Assembly: GCA_009829735.1 (NCBI GenBank)
Contig: CM020618.1
Location: forward strand, 37,796,894-37,860,893
Reading direction: 5' to 3'
DNA: 64,000 nucleotides
Source of the DNA: Pyropia yezoensis
Lineage: Eukaryota > Rhodophyta > Bangiophyceae > Bangiales > Bangiaceae
Numbering within the stretch: position 1 is the stretch's first letter; each line of letters opens with the position of its first letter. Below are positions 17,366 through 29,302 of the stretch, in pieces. A program made the translations under genes and the position numbers. The notes below the pieces were generated by a model. That model had not been told where the DNA came from, did no database searches, and was given only the letters and a program-made list of their open reading frames with translations.

Positions 17366-20215
17366 CTAACCAACCACGGTGGCAGAGGGGGGGGACGTCG
17401 CGACGCCCCCACAACTCGCGCCATCGGCCACGTCGCCCCCAACATCCGCGCCATCGGCCACAGCTGACGGCAGCGCGGCAGACGCGCCGCCCTCTTGAAT
17501 ATCAGTGGTGGCGGCCCCGAACGTGCCCGCCGCCGCTGCCGCCTCACCGTTCGCCGGAAGCCCCCCATCTGCTGCGCTGGCCTCCCCAGCCGCCGCCACC
17601 TCCTTGACGCCCCCCCCCTCGCCGCCGTCTGTGGCCACCGGGGTGCCTCCGTCGGTCACCCCGTCTGTGGTGGCGGCGGCGTCTGTGGTGGCGGCGGCGA
17701 CGGCCGCTCCGTCTGTGGTGGCGGCGTCTGTGGTGGCGGCGGCGTCGGCCGCGGCCGCGCCCGATGCGCCAGTCGAACCCGTCGGGGCTGCGGCGGCGTT
17801 GCCGCTCTCCCCGTGCTGCAGTGACCACATCCGCTGGTACCGACCGCCGTTGATGCGGCGGAGCTCCTCGTGGCTGCCCCGCTCCACGATGCGGCCTTCA
17901 TGAAGGACGAGGATCTCGTCAGCCCCCACGATTGTCGACAGTCGGTGGGCGATCACGAGGGTGGTGGCACCTGCGCTCGCCGTCCGAAGGGAGGACTGCA
18001 TGGCGCGCTCCGTCTCGCTGTCCAGGGAGGAGGAGGACTCGTCGAGCACCACCACCGCTGGCGACCGCACAACCATTCTGGCAATAGCCACGCGCTGGCG
18101 TTCCCCCCCTGACAGCCGCACGCCGCGCTCGCCGCAGATGGAGGAGAGGCCCTTGGGCAGCCGCCCTATCCAGTCCGTCAGCTGCGCCACGTCCGCGGCT
18201 GCCTTGACCGTCTGCTCGGACACGCCCTCCCCACCGGCACGGCCATAGGCAATGTTGGTCCGGACCGAGTCCCGGAGGAGGTGACAGTCTTGCGGTACCA
18301 CCCCTATTGCGTCGCGCAAGCTCTGCTGGGTCACGCGCGCCACATCCTGGCCGTCGATGGTGATGCGGCCGGCAGAAATGTCGAACAAGCGCAGCAGGAG
18401 CCGAACAAGGGTAGACTTGCCCGACCCCGTGGCCCCCACAATGGCCGTAGTCGTCCCGGCGGGAACGGTAAAGGAGATGTCGTGGAGAGCACCCGCAGAG
18501 TCACCGCCATAGGCAAAGGAGACTCCCTCGAAGCACACTCTCCCGCCTTTGGAGGTGGGCGTGGGGCAGAGGACCAGCGGTGTGGCGTCAGGGGCATCCA
18601 CCACGTCGGGACGCTGCTGGTGGATGTCCACCAGCTTGCGCAGAGACAGCAGCGCCGAGTGGAACCGCTGCACCGAGTAGGACACGTATCGAACGGGATC
18701 AAATACGCTATTCAAATAGGTCTGGGCGGTCACGAAGTCGGCGACAGAGAGGGTGCCGTCAATGACCTGGCGGCCAACCATCACCAGGCCCGCGGCAACA
18801 AACAGCGACTGGATGAGCGACTGGCCGTTGCTGATGAACGCGAAGGTCACAAGGGAGCGATCCCGGCGCACGTCTTGCCGAGCGCGGAGCGAGCTGTACC
18901 GCTGCACCTCGACTGCTTCGGTAGCAAAGACCTTCACACTTTCAAAGTTGGTCAGCGAAGCCATCGCACGCCCCGCCTCACGCGCATCCGCCTTGAAGGA
19001 TTTGCGCCTCAGGCGCATCTGCAGGCGCGTGCCGACGTACGAAAAGGCTCCGTACGCGCTAACGGCGACGGCTGCCATGGCAGACAACCGCCACGACCCT
19101 AGCCGCCAGAGGATGGTCAGGTTCAGGAAGAAATTGGCGCACATCGGAAAGAACTCAAAGCTGGCGAGCTCGAGCAGGTCTGTCACCGATTGCACACCAC
19201 CGTAGAAGACGTGCATCACGCGCGACGAGTTTCGGTTGAGGTGCCACTTGAGGCTGAGACCGTGGAGGTGGGAAAAGGTAGAAATCTGGATGTCCCGGGT
19301 AAGAGCCTTTTCTGCTCGAGACCAACTGAGCCACTGCACATAGCTCAGCGTCCCCGCAAGATAGCCCGAGCAGATGTAGCCCAAAATGGCTATCAACGGG
19401 CGCTGGTAGGCCGCTGACGGGACCAGGCCTTGAGGAAGGAGACGGAGGAGCCTCTCGATCGTGGCGGCCGGCACCCATGTCGGCACGGCCCCCGACGCGG
19501 AGGTATTGGCCGTGCCGCTGGACGCGGCCGAGGCAGCGTCGGCCGTCACCCCTGCGGAAGTCAATGTCAGCCCGTCCATGGCGTAGCGCAGCAGCAGGGG
19601 CCTCACAAACGAGCACCAATTACTCGCGACTTCGGCGGTGACCGCCACGAACAGAAGGGCGCGAAGCATGTGCGTGCGCGGCACGACCCACGGCAACGCC
19701 ACACGGAGAGCGTTCAGTGACGACACCAGAGGCTCGTCCTTCTCCTCGTCCTCCTTGTCCTCGTCTTCCTCTTCCTCGTCCCCCTCACCTTTGTTCTTCT
19801 TGCTCTTGTCCTCTTTCTTGCCGTCGCCCGTTTTGTCCTCCGCACCACCGGCCTCTGTTCCGTCCCTAGTGACAGCTTCCTCGTCCTTGGCGTCGCAAGT
19901 GGTCTCGTTGGCCTCCGCCCCCAAGTCCCCACCGCTGACAACCGTTTTGGCGGTGGTGGCGGGAGAGGCACGGCCCGCCCGACGCCGCAGACCGGCCGCC
20001 CGCCCGACCGCGGCGGCGAGCACGCGGGACAGGGCGCCGCCGCGGAGGACGGACGCCGAAGCGGTCGCAGGGGCGACCGCGGTGGCGGCAGAGCCCACTG
20101 CCGCGGAAGGGACCGCGGCGGCGGGCGTGCCCCCGTCGCTGTGGCCGCTATCGGTGGCGCCAGCGGCAGACGCGCCACTCGTGACCGCCTTGGGGGAATC
20201 CCCCGCCGATGCCAT
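17366..20215 (-). CDS. ABC half-transporter, HMT1/ATM1-like (ABCB type)
   Basis: The gene is a single exon of 949 codons. ATG at 20215 (GCCATGG context) is chosen because the frame upstream has only GTG starts and reads like leader. Residues 1-160 are low complexity with a Lys/Glu/Asp-rich run. A membrane domain follows (about residues 175-535, with the segment FSHLHGLSLKWHLNRNSSRV), and then one nucleotide-binding domain (about 560-800). The latter shows Walker A GATGSGKST (about 595-603), Q-loop VPQD, signature LSGGERQ (about 701), Walker B VVVLDES and the H-loop in IAHRLST. One membrane domain plus one ATPase domain makes a half-transporter. The sequence fits the ABCB branch that moves glutathione- or phytochelatin-linked metals or Fe-S precursors at vacuole or mitochondrion. 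The Ala/Thr/Asp-rich tail (about 810-949) is unusual. The ARF gene is transcribed divergently. Confidence 0.9.
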   Translation of the reverse strand: MASAGDSPKAVTSGASAAGATDSGHSDGGTPAAAVPSAAVGSAATAVAPATASASVLRGGALSRVLAAAVGRAAGLRRRAGRASPATTAKTVVSGGDLGAEANETTCDAKDEEAVTRDGTEAGGAEDKTGDGKKEDKSKKNKGEGDEEEEDEDKEDEEKDEPLVSSLNALRVALPWVVPRTHMLRALLFVAVTAEVASNWCSFVRPLLLRYAMDGLTLTSAGVTADAASAASSGTANTSASGAVPTWVPAATIERLLRLLPQGLVPSAAYQRPLIAILGYICSGYLAGTLSYVQWLSWSRAEKALTRDIQISTFSHLHGLSLKWHLNRNSSRVMHVFYGGVQSVTDLLELASFEFFPMCANFFLNLTILWRLGSWRLSAMAAVAVSAYGAFSYVGTRLQMRLRRKSFKADAREAGRAMASLTNFESVKVFATEAVEVQRYSSLRARQDVRRDRSLVTFAFISNGQSLIQSLFVAAGLVMVGRQVIDGTLSVADFVTAQTYLNSVFDPVRYVSYSVQRFHSALLSLRKLVDIHQQRPDVVDAPDATPLVLCPTPTSKGGRVCFEGVSFAYGGDSAGALHDISFTVPAGTTTAIVGATGSGKSTLVRLLLRLFDISAGRITIDGQDVARVTQQSLRDAIGVVPQDCHLLRDSVRTNIAYGRAGGEGVSEQTVKAAADVAQLTDWIGRLPKGLSSICGERGVRLSGGERQRVAIARMVVRSPAVVVLDESSSSLDSETERAMQSSLRTASAGATTLVIAHRLSTIVGADEILVLHEGRIVERGSHEELRRINGGRYQRMWSLQHGESGNAAAAPTGSTGASGAAAADAAATTDAATTDGAAVAAATTDAAATTDGVTDGGTPVATDGGEGGGVKEVAAAGEASAADGGLPANGEAAAAAGTFGAATTDIQEGGASAALPSAVADGADVGGDVADGASCGGVATSPPSATVVG

Positions 20216-21720
20216 GGCGTACGCACCCCACGCGATTGCACAGCGGACGTACGCGCAGTGCACCGAGGGGTGGGGCGGAGCGGGGGGGGAGGCGTCGTGA
20301 GGGGGTCTAGGTGGAGAGGACAGGGAAGGAGGAGGCGATGTGTGTACGATGGGGGCGTGCCGAGGGGTGGTAGCCACGTCGGTCGAGCAAGCGGAGGGAT
20401 TTGGGGCTCGGTGAGAGGGAGCGCGACGTGGGTCGCCGCACGGAAAGAGGGTGCAACACGGCGGAGGTGGAGGACGGCAGCGGTGGCGACTCCTTTAAAG
20501 GCGGCCGCTTCCCCCCCGGCGGTGGCCTGGCACGCCGTGCGGACGCCCCCCATGAAATGGACGGAGGGGGGGCTTGGGTGGCCAGCGTGACCGCGTCACG
20601 TGGGTGCCCCCCGGTGACTGGTTAAGGGTCACCGCCCCGGTGGCGATGATCCGCCTGGTCCTGCAACCTCCCCCGCCCCCCTCCCCATCCCCTCTGTGCG
20701 ACTGAAATTGAGGGCGCCTCCCCCGCGTCCAGCCACAGGATGTATGTATGCACAGCACTATGCGTGGACGCAGGCCGGGCAGGTGTGCAGCGAGGCGTCC
20801 ATGACAGGGTTGCCACTCCACCGGGGCACCTGCCGACATTGGCGCGCGCCGTCCCACCGTATTTTTTGTATCACCCACTAGGTACCCCCCCTGAGGGGCC
20901 CTACACCGATCTCCTTGCAACACCAGGTCCGGGTTCCTCCCTGCCCGTCGCTCCACGCGTGATATGGATATGTATGTAGTTGACTCATGCCGCCAGCCTG
21001 TGGGGGACACCGGCGGACTTCGCGTGCGGTGAGCAGGGCCCCGGCCTGCCCGCGCGAGGGCCCGCGGCAGGTGACTCCCGACAGCGATGCGTAGCTGTCT
21101 GTTCAAGTACCTTTGTATTTGTTACGTGTGCAGTACAGGTGGATGCCCTGTGCATCCTATCTATTTTCGTGTTTCCTTTCCCACGGCACCGCAGCGAACG
21201 ATGGCTTGCCGGAGAGAGACACAGCCTCGCGTGCGCACGCGCCCCGGGGCGGCCCCGTGCGTCCTTTCTCCCACGCGCCGCAACCGCTGCGGCGCTGTCC
21301 CACCGCCACCGCTGTCCCACCTCTGCGGCTGCTGCTGCCGCTGCGGCTGCCGCTGCCACCGCCGCCACTGCCGCCGCCGCTGCTGCCGTTGCCACTCCTG
21401 CCGCTGCCTGCCCTCTGTGGTGGCCCGCCGGGGCCTTGCCGACCGGAAGTGGGGTGGGGAGCGGGCGGAGCGAAGCGGAGCGGCTACAAAGAACGCTATG
21501 GAAGACGCTGGGTGGTAGAGGCACCGCCGCGGAACCCAGTATCCGCACCAGCACCGTTGCCACCCCCTGTGCGCCTGCACCCGCGCCACAGGCGGAAGGC
21601 CAGGCTGCTGCGGGAGCTCGGGGGGTCACGCGCTCTGCCGGGGGGGGCGCTGCCCAACGGTGTTGCCCTGCTGCACGCTCCCGTCTGTGCTCCCCCCACG
21701 TCCCTCGGGGCGTCTCCATC
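20216..21720. other. intergenic between divergent ABC and ARF genes
   Basis: About 1.5 kb lies between the two divergent starts and presumably holds both promoters. A trinucleotide-like CTG/GCC stretch lies at about 21313-21420. The open frames here are composition artefacts. I see no TATA box of note apart from TTTAAAGG near 20494. Confidence 0.35.
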
Positions 21721-23084
21721 ATGTAGGCGTACCTGACGTCGCTGTTTGGCGACTGGTTCCGCCTGCTGGCGGGGCGGCGTCAGACGCGACTGCTAATGGT
21801 GGGGCTCGACGGTGCGTGTGCGACGTGGGCGAGGCCGGCGGGCGAGCGAGGGGGGGGGGGGGGGGAGGGTGTACGGTCACGGGTGGTCTTCGGGTGGCGA
21901 CTGGCTTGCGAATAGAGGGGTGGGAGAAGATGGGTGTGTGGAGGAGGGGGACTTCCACGTCCGGCGATGAGGCTGAGGGGGTGGGGGGGGGGCGGCCCAC
22001 TGACTCGCCCCGGATGGTCTCTGCGTTTTTGCATTGGTTTCTCCAACCCGAACGTATCACCGGCCCTGTCGGTGTCACGGTGGATGCGCGGGTGGGGGGG
22101 GGGGGGGGGGGGGGGCAGGGGCAGGCAAGACCACCATCCTGTTCAAGCTCAAGCTGGGCGAGCTCGTCCACACTCTCCCCACCATTGGTACGTTGCCCGT
22201 GCCATTGCCGGGGGGTTGTGTGGCGTCTGCTGGACAGCTGTTTGGGTTATCAGCCGCTTTGGCGTTGGGGATGGTGGCTGCTGCTGCCCAGAGCTGCGTG
22301 TTCGTTGACCAGGCAAACTGACATGTGTGACTGGGGGGCACCTGCTTTTTCGTTTGGCTTTCGCGCTCCTGGGTGGCGTTGATGGTTCTGTCGTGTGCGT
22401 CTGTGCCCCATCCCTGCAGGCTTTAACGTGGAGACAGTGGAGTACAAGAACTTCACGGGCACGGTGTGGGACGTTTGGGGTCAGGACGTCGTACGTTGCG
22501 GCGAGGGTGTCTGGACCATGTTGTGAGGAGCGAACGTCTTTATCCGCTGCCGGGGCAGAGCTGGTGGGCGTGGAGCGGTGCCCGTTCTTTCCCTGCCCTT
22601 TCCTGGCCACCTCTCACGTGATGGCGCTGGTGCCTTCGTGCTCACCATCGCCTGCTTTCTTTGTGCTCTGTTTTGCTTCTTCCCTGTTGACGAAGCCCTC
22701 CGATACAACTTGTTCGCGGCGGGCGGGCTCCCCGATCTCTCTCTCTCTCTCTGTCCGCAGATCTGACCGCTGTGGCGGCACTATTTTGAAGGCGTAGATG
22801 GCGTGTTGTTCGTCATTGACCGCGGGGACCGGGGCCGCCTGGCCGAGGCCGCCGCAGAGCTCGGCTCGTTGATGACCGAGCCGCAGCTCCGGGACGCGAC
22901 GCTGCTCGTGTATGCCAACAAACAAGACGTGCCGGGCGCCGCATCGGCGGCCGAGGTTTCCGCGGAGCTTGGCCTCCCCAGCCTTCGGGGGCGCACCTGT
23001 TTCCTCCAGTCTTGCGTCGCCACCCAGGGGGAGGGGCTGTACGAGGGGCTGGACTGGCTTTCCGCCAAGCTCAACGCTGCGTGA
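21721..23084 (+). pseudogene. ARF-family small GTPase gene, four exons, damaged codons
   Basis: Exons are 21721-21811, 22119-22197, 22420-22490 and 22761-23084. They encode the ARF order SLFGDWFRLL, then LLMVGLDGAGKTTILFKL (P-loop), [14 protein letters not shown] (switch 1), WDVWGQD (switch 2), PLWRHYFEGVDGVLFVIDRG, YANKQDVPGA (NKQD) and GLYEGLDWLSAKL. ARF proteins recruit vesicle coats. Introns are phase 1, 1 and 0 and fit the family reading frame exactly. Three invariant sites are altered: the codon for myristoylated Gly2 is TAG directly after ATG, the first Gly of the switch-2 GGQ is Trp, and the Arg codon before PLW is TGA. The TAG could instead be an acceptor for an unseen upstream exon, but the TGA has no splicing escape that I can find. 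Decayed gene or assembly error. Confidence 0.8.
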
Positions 23085-26000
23085 GGGAGGGGAGGGGAGG
23101 CTCGTCAATGAGCTGGACTGGCGGTGGCAGGGCGAGGAGCTGTCGGGAGAGGGGTGCGGGTGTTCTGTGCCGCTCGTGGCCTGTTTCCTCTCCTTTTGTT
23201 TCATGCACATGTTTCCCTTGCTAGCACAGCGGCGTCGGATGCGATCCGCGGGCACCGCGTCCGCACCCTTCATATGTCAGGTATGTGCCCGCCGCTTGGC
23301 CCGCTTGCGGTAGCGCCTGCGAGGCACGGGGAACAAAAGGGGCGACCTGTGGCGCATCAGAGGGGAAGAGGAGGCCGCCCCTTCCATCCCCCCTCCCTTC
23401 GAGTGCACTTGGGCGACACCCGCGCCCCAGCCTGCGGGTGCCGTCGCGTTGTGCCTGCCCATGAGCCCCTGTCGCATCGCTCGAGGACTCCGCTCACGGC
23501 CGACTCGACGAGGGACGCGGGTCCAGCTGGTCGGCGGGGTCTTCACGACGACCGGTGTCTTCGGACACCCCCCCCGCCCTCCCCCGCGATGGTGGGCCCG
23601 TCACCGACCGCAGCGATGTAATGTCCAGACGTCATCGGGCCCGAGGACCACAACCCCTATTTAAACCGTTGGCCCGTTGGCCCCGTTGGTGGCTTCGGCA
23701 CCGGGTGTCGTTGGGAGATTTCTCGAGTTTGTTAGCGTTTGGGATAAACTTTTCGATCCTCAGAGTCACTGCTGGGGCCCGTCCAAACACTCAAAAATAC
23801 CCCATCGCTCGAACGTCACACGCGACCCCCCCCCCCACCAAGGCCGCCTGCTGCACTCCTCGCGTGTGGCCCCAGAGCTCGAGCCCGCGGCTGGGGCCAC
23901 GCTGGTCCCGCCGCTCCGCGGCCCCCCACCCGCACCGCTGCCGCATCCACGCTGCCCAATCGACGCCGCCAAGCGGTCGCCGCCGGCCCCGCCCACCCCG
24001 ACCGCCGCGACGCCCCCCCCCCCCACCAACGTCCAGCACAGCAGGTCGGTGGTGGCGGTCCCGGCGGCATCCTCACAACTCAATAAAACAACAGCAGGTC
24101 CTCTGCAGCCACCCCCCTCCCTTTCAGCGGCCTGATCAGTGCCGCCCCCAGGCAAACCCCCAGAAGCATGGGCAGAGCGGCCGCCAGCCGTGGTCCCCCC
24201 CCCCACCCTGCAGGCCTTCTCGACACGTCCCCCACCCCGCCTCGTCGGGCACACCTTCCCACCACCCCCCCCCCCCCGCTCCTGCCCCCTTCCCCACCCC
24301 TCACAGCCACCGCGACAGCACACGCTGCCGCCGTCGACCGGCCGCCACCCGAGATACTTTTTCTTTCTTCACGCACCCTCCCCCAACACCCTCCCCCCCG
24401 TGCGCCTTTTTCCCCCCACGCGGCAGGGCCTCTGGCGGGGGAAAGGCGCCCTGGAGGCCCGTCCACCCATTCGCGCCGTCTCAACAGCCGTCTTTGCTTG
24501 CGGCGCGTCCGTCGGCCGCCCCGCAGCCGGCGGGGGTGTGTCGCGCTGTCCTGCTTAACGCGTGGAGCCTCTGGGTGGGGTGACTGGCCTGGCGGGCGAC
24601 GACCGCTGCTGGCGTGGGGGTTGTCGTGGGGAGGGAGGGGGAGGGGGGGGGCGGGGCGTGGCCGTAACGGCTGCGGCTGTCGCCAGCGCACTGTGGAGTG
24701 ACCCTCCTCCCCCCCCCCAGCCCCCCCCCCCTACTCCCGCCCCGCAACCTCCCCACGCCTCCTTCCCTCGCCACCGTCGTTTCGCCGTCGGTGACACCCC
24801 ACCCGACGACCACACCCACCCCACCGTCTCCGACACAACCACCAACAACCCCCATCAAATACCCCTGTGTGTGCAGCCACTCTTCACTCTCCTCTGTCCT
24901 CCCTCTCGTCGCCCCCCCCTGGCTTTTGCCACCCCCCCGGCGAGTCACCCAACGACTTTGGCGACACGAGCAAGGCCAACGGACTGCCCTCCGCCCCCTC
25001 ATCCCCCCCCGGCCTTCTACCTAGCGAGCCGCCGCCTCACGAGGCCATCAAGGACATTGGAGCGACGACCGGCGACGGTTTGACCGAGAGCGCCCCCTCG
25101 CAGCGGGTAGATATCGGCCACGGTGGTCCCCGCAGCGGCGGCCGCTGCGGCGACGGGCGACAGGTCACCACTTCTTCTCCCTGCCTTCCAGCTCTTCACC
25201 CACCCGCTCCCCCCATCCGATTTTCGTGGCTGCAGCGGTGGCACGCAAGGTGACGCAGCGTGCTTGCGCCAGCTGGCGAGAAGCCCACGGCCAGCAGTGT
25301 CGCCATTGGTATGTTTTGTCGACTGCGTTGGGGCGCGTAGCAGCAAGCGCTTGACGATGGCTCCGTCGCGCGAGCAACAAACCCTCTCGCCGCCTTTTCA
25401 CCCTCCCACCCCCCCCCCCCCCCCCCCGCGCGGTCGCTCCTTTTTTTATCTTGCCTCCGCCCCTTCCTCGCTTGGCGACGGTGCAAGGCTACTATCGTCC
25501 GTGCGGAGTGGTGGCGGGCGGCGTGGGCGGTCTCGTGGCAGATCTTGGCACGATCCGCCGAAGGGGCCGAGAGAATTGTCCGCGTGCCCTTCCCTTGCGC
25601 GACTGGCGCGTCTGGCGGGCATTGGCGGGCCACCTGACGCTCGGGCCGTGCGCGTTCAGGCCTGGCGAGGGGTGTCGGGCGGCGGCGGCGGCGGCAACGA
25701 CGACGTGTCTGCATTCCCTCAAGAAGGAGGGAGCGCGGCGGCTGGCAGCTGGCCGGCGGCGGTACCGGGACAGGGGCATTCAATCTCGGTGCATCTCCCA
25801 ATAGCGTTCCGCACGTGCATTGGGTCAAAGGCCCGGTGCGGCCGGGCGTTGGTTGATCAGGCCGGTGGCGGCCTGGCCGGCGCCCGTCCAGCCTCTGCGC
25901 CGAGGGGGGGGGGAACGCGGCGAGGCGCGGCGGGTAGGTACACGGGCTTGGCTGGGGTTCTCGGGAGCCGGGGAGGGGGCTGAGCGCGGCGCAGCCGAGC

Positions 26001-26736
26001 TGTGCCTGCCCCAGACAGGCGCAGACTGGCAGGCTGCCTCCCTGCCCGCCCGCCTGTTTGCCAGTCTGTGCTGTGCCAATCACGCAGCAGGGGGGATGCC
26101 GCTGTGAACTGGTGTCGGCGGCCGCACTTTTCTGTCCGCGCAGTACCGTCGGCCGGCCGTCGTGCCATGGTGGCCTAGGCGGCGAGGGGGCGTCCAGCGC
26201 TGCAGCGCGGGGGCGCGCGTGGGGAGAGGACGACGCACACTGACACGACTGCTGCTGCAATCGCTGCATGTCCGTGTGTTTGTCCCCCTTCCTTTGGTGT
26301 ATCCGTCCGTCGTGCTCTTCCGCTTGCCCTCTACTGATTCTTCGTGCGTTCCCGCCTCGGCGGCTGCCGCACGGAAGCAACCTCGTCGCAAGGGTCAGGC
26401 GGGGGGGGAAGAGCGCAACCCCCCCGCGGGCGACGCTGCCAGCTCTGCTTCGCCACGGTCCCCTCTACGGAGTGTGGAGGGGTGGAGGCCTTTGCCCCCA
26501 GGGGAAAAGAGGTGGCCGCCGTCCGTGGCGCTGCGGCGGACACCGCTGGCCGCCCCTCCGCCTCCGCGCCCGACTGCTTTTGCTCCCACATCGTGCGTTT
26601 TCGTTTTTGCTACCCTCATCCCCCCCCTCCCCTCCTTCTCTTCTTCTCTCCCTATTTCCGCCTGTCCTGCTGACCGTTGTGACGTTAATTCGCCGAGCTT
26701 TGTGGCGTTGACCCCGCTCGCCCTGGAAGCGGCACG
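23085..26736. other. 3.6 kb without a recognised gene
   Basis: This long GC- and pyrimidine-rich interval lies between the ARF gene and the kinase. The open frames are Pro/Arg/Ser-rich shadows on both strands. It holds several C runs, the longest at 25409-25427 (19 C), and pyrimidine-rich DNA at about 23820-24900. A short exon-like segment at about 23226-23276 (after CTAG, ending before GTATGT) may be part of a downstream ARF transcript, but I cannot support that. Confidence 0.3.
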
Positions 26737-29302
26737 ATGGGCAACGCTCCCCCGGCGGGCACTACCGCGGGCCATCCGCCAAGACGCAGGCACGCTGCCG
26801 GTGCGCCTGGCGGCCGCGGTGGCGGCGGCGGTGGCGGCGGCGGAGGGGGTGGGGCGGGGGGTGGCCCCCGGAGGGGACGGCGGCACGTTCCCCATTACTT
26901 CGCGCTGCGACCACCACGGGCGACGGCGGGGGGGGGGGGGGGGCGTGGCGGAGGTGGTGGGGGTGACGGCGGCGACGCGCGGCGGGGTGGCGGCGGCGGT
27001 GGTGGCCGCCCACCTGGCGGGCGGCCCCCCACAGGGGGAGCGGGGGGGGCGGCAGCCGGCGGCGGTGGTGGCGGCGGCGGGCGCGCCCGCGGGCGCCCCC
27101 CCGCTGAGTCTTCTTCAAGCTCGTCGGGCACCTTTGGGGAGGACGGTGTGCCGCGGGCGGCGGTGCTGGCCAAGCGGCTCATTGAAAACTATTATGCGGA
27201 GCTGCCGTGTGCCGTCGCGGACCGGCGGCGGCGGATGGAGCGGACCACCGCGGCGGTGGCGGCGGGGACGCTGTCGCCCACCGAAGCGGCAGCGACGCTT
27301 CGTGACGTCGCCACCGTCGACGTGACGCACCAGCTGCGGCGGCGGCAGCAACCGCCGTCTCCGTCAGACTATGCGGTGGTGCGCCACGGGGTGCTGGGCC
27401 GGGGCTCCTTTGGCCGCGTTCTTCTTGTGCGTCACCTCGAGACGGGCACCCTCTGGGCGATGAAGCGGCTGTCCAAGCGGGACGTCCTCTCGAAGCGGCA
27501 GGTCGACCACGTGTGGCTGGAGCGGTATGTGCTGCTGCCCGCCGCGGCGGGTCAGGCGGTGGTGCGGCTGGTAGCGGCCTTTCAGGACCGCAACCCTATA
27601 CTTTTGAATGGACTACGCGGCGGGCGGGGACCTACTGTCGCTGCTCATACGTGCGCCCCGAGGGGTGCTACCCAAGTCGGTCGCCCGCTTTTGTATTGCC
27701 GAGGTTGCGTCGGCCATTGCCGCGCTGCACGCGTCGGGCATCATTCACTGGGACACCAAGCCCGACAATGTGCTGCTCGACGCGTCGGGCCACTGCCGGC
27801 TCAGTGACTTTGGGCTATCCAAGTCGCTGCTACCCGCCGTGGCGGCCGCGCCGGGCTGCCGCTCCCCTTCACACGGCAACAGGCGGCACTCGTTGGCCGA
27901 TGGAGGGGAGTACTGGCAGCGGGGGCGGCCGGGCGCACCCAGCGGTGGCGCCGACCGTCGCCGCTCCTTTGCCGCGGGTGCCGACATGGACATGGATGCG
28001 GACGCGACCGCGCCCCTCCTGCGCAGCTCCGAGTCGGGTACCCTCTCCCTCTCCCCCGCCGAGCGTGCGGCGGCATGGCCGTCTGCAGGCCGCCGTGGCC
28101 TCTTCTCCGCCGTGGGCACCCCCAACTACATCCCCGTCGAAGTGCTCCAGCGGCGCTACACAGACGCGTGCGACTGGTGTTCGCTAGGCGTTGTCCTCTT
28201 TGAGATGCTCGTCGGGTACCCGCCCTTTTGCTCCTCCTCCCCCGCCGTGACCGTCCAGATGATCCTCCCGCACGAGCGCTATCTCGTCTTCCCCCCTGAG
28301 GCGGGGCTGTCGGCCGAAGCGATCAGCCTCATCCGCTCTCTTGTGTGCGAGCCGTCGCGGCGGCTGGGCGCGACAGGCGGGCTCGCCGAAGTCGCCGCCC
28401 ACCCATGGTTTAATGGCCTGGACTGCGCGGGCCTCCGCGACGCGACGCCCCCGTTTGTCCCCGCCCTCTCCTCAGATGATGACACGCGCTACTTCGACAC
28501 TCTGCCACCAGAGCCGTCGGATCTCGAGCCGTTTGCTCCGCTGCCCGAGTGCTGGGGGGGGGACCCCCCGTCGCCGCCCGAATCGCCCCCCCACACACCA
28601 ACCGCCGCTGCGCGGGGTGCGGCGTCCGCAGGTACGGACCCGGCCACCCCCTCGTCCTTGACAACGTCGCCCAGCACGGACGCCTGGGTCACCCCCCCCC
28701 CGGCAGCTGGCCACCAGGCCAGCCACCCCCCCTCGTCACCCCCCCCCCGCCGCCCCCACCGATATCGACGCCCCCCCGCCCACCCGCACGTCCCGTGTGT
28801 CGGGCGACCGCCGCCGCGCGGCGGCGGCAGCCACCGCCGACGCGGCCGCTGCGGCGGGCGGCGGCGGCCGCGCGTGGGCGGCACGGCAGGCCGGGCCCCC
28901 CCCCCGCACCGTGCGGCTGAGGGCGCTCCGCCACATGTCGCGAGTGCTGTCGACGGACCTTGTGTTTGCTGGCTTTGCGTGGGCCGCCGCGCCGGCTGTG
29001 GGCACCGGCCGCTCCGCGCGCTACCGGCGGGCGGGCGGGAGAGCGGGGAGGAAGCCACCACTGTCGCTGACGCCAGCCCCGGCACCGCCGCGGCGTCGAC
29101 GCCGGCGGGGGCAGCGGCCGATGCCCCTGTCGTGGCGCCGGCGGCTGTGCCCGCTGATGCGCCAGCACTCGCGGGCAGCAGAGTCGGGGACGACGACGCC
29201 GCTCATACGGGGGCGGCCGCTGAGGCGGACGCTCCGCTGACGGAGGAGGGGACGCCGGCCGCCTCGGCGGCTAATGGGCCCTTTAGACAATCGGCTGCTT
29301 GA
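26737..29302 (+). pseudogene. NDR-type AGC protein kinase, frame broken, HWD loop
   Basis: The start is ATG at 26737 (MGNAPP, a possible myristoylation site), followed by a long poly-Gly stretch. Residues about 141-195 resemble the MOB-binding N-terminal region of NDR/LATS kinases (AKRLIENYYAELP). The kinase domain then shows GRGSFGRV, AMK, an alpha-C Glu and FQDRN. The frame changes within 27592-27608, next to an in-frame stop, and continues at 27608 with MDYAAGGDLL. Further on are IIHWDTKPDN, LSDFG, an NDR-like activation-segment insert, VGTPNYIPVEV and LFEMLVGYPPF. HWD stands where HRD is expected (CGG to TGG would explain it), and APE is altered. A low-complexity tail ends at 29302, just before gypsy element D. 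NDR kinases control cell growth and polarity. The gene is probably decayed, unless the sequence contains errors. Confidence 0.8.

Noticed and set aside
23555-24583. 342-codon plus-strand frame between ARF and the kinase
   Set aside because: Pro/Arg/Ser/His-rich throughout, in pyrimidine-rich DNA, with no ATG context, domain or codon signature of a gene.
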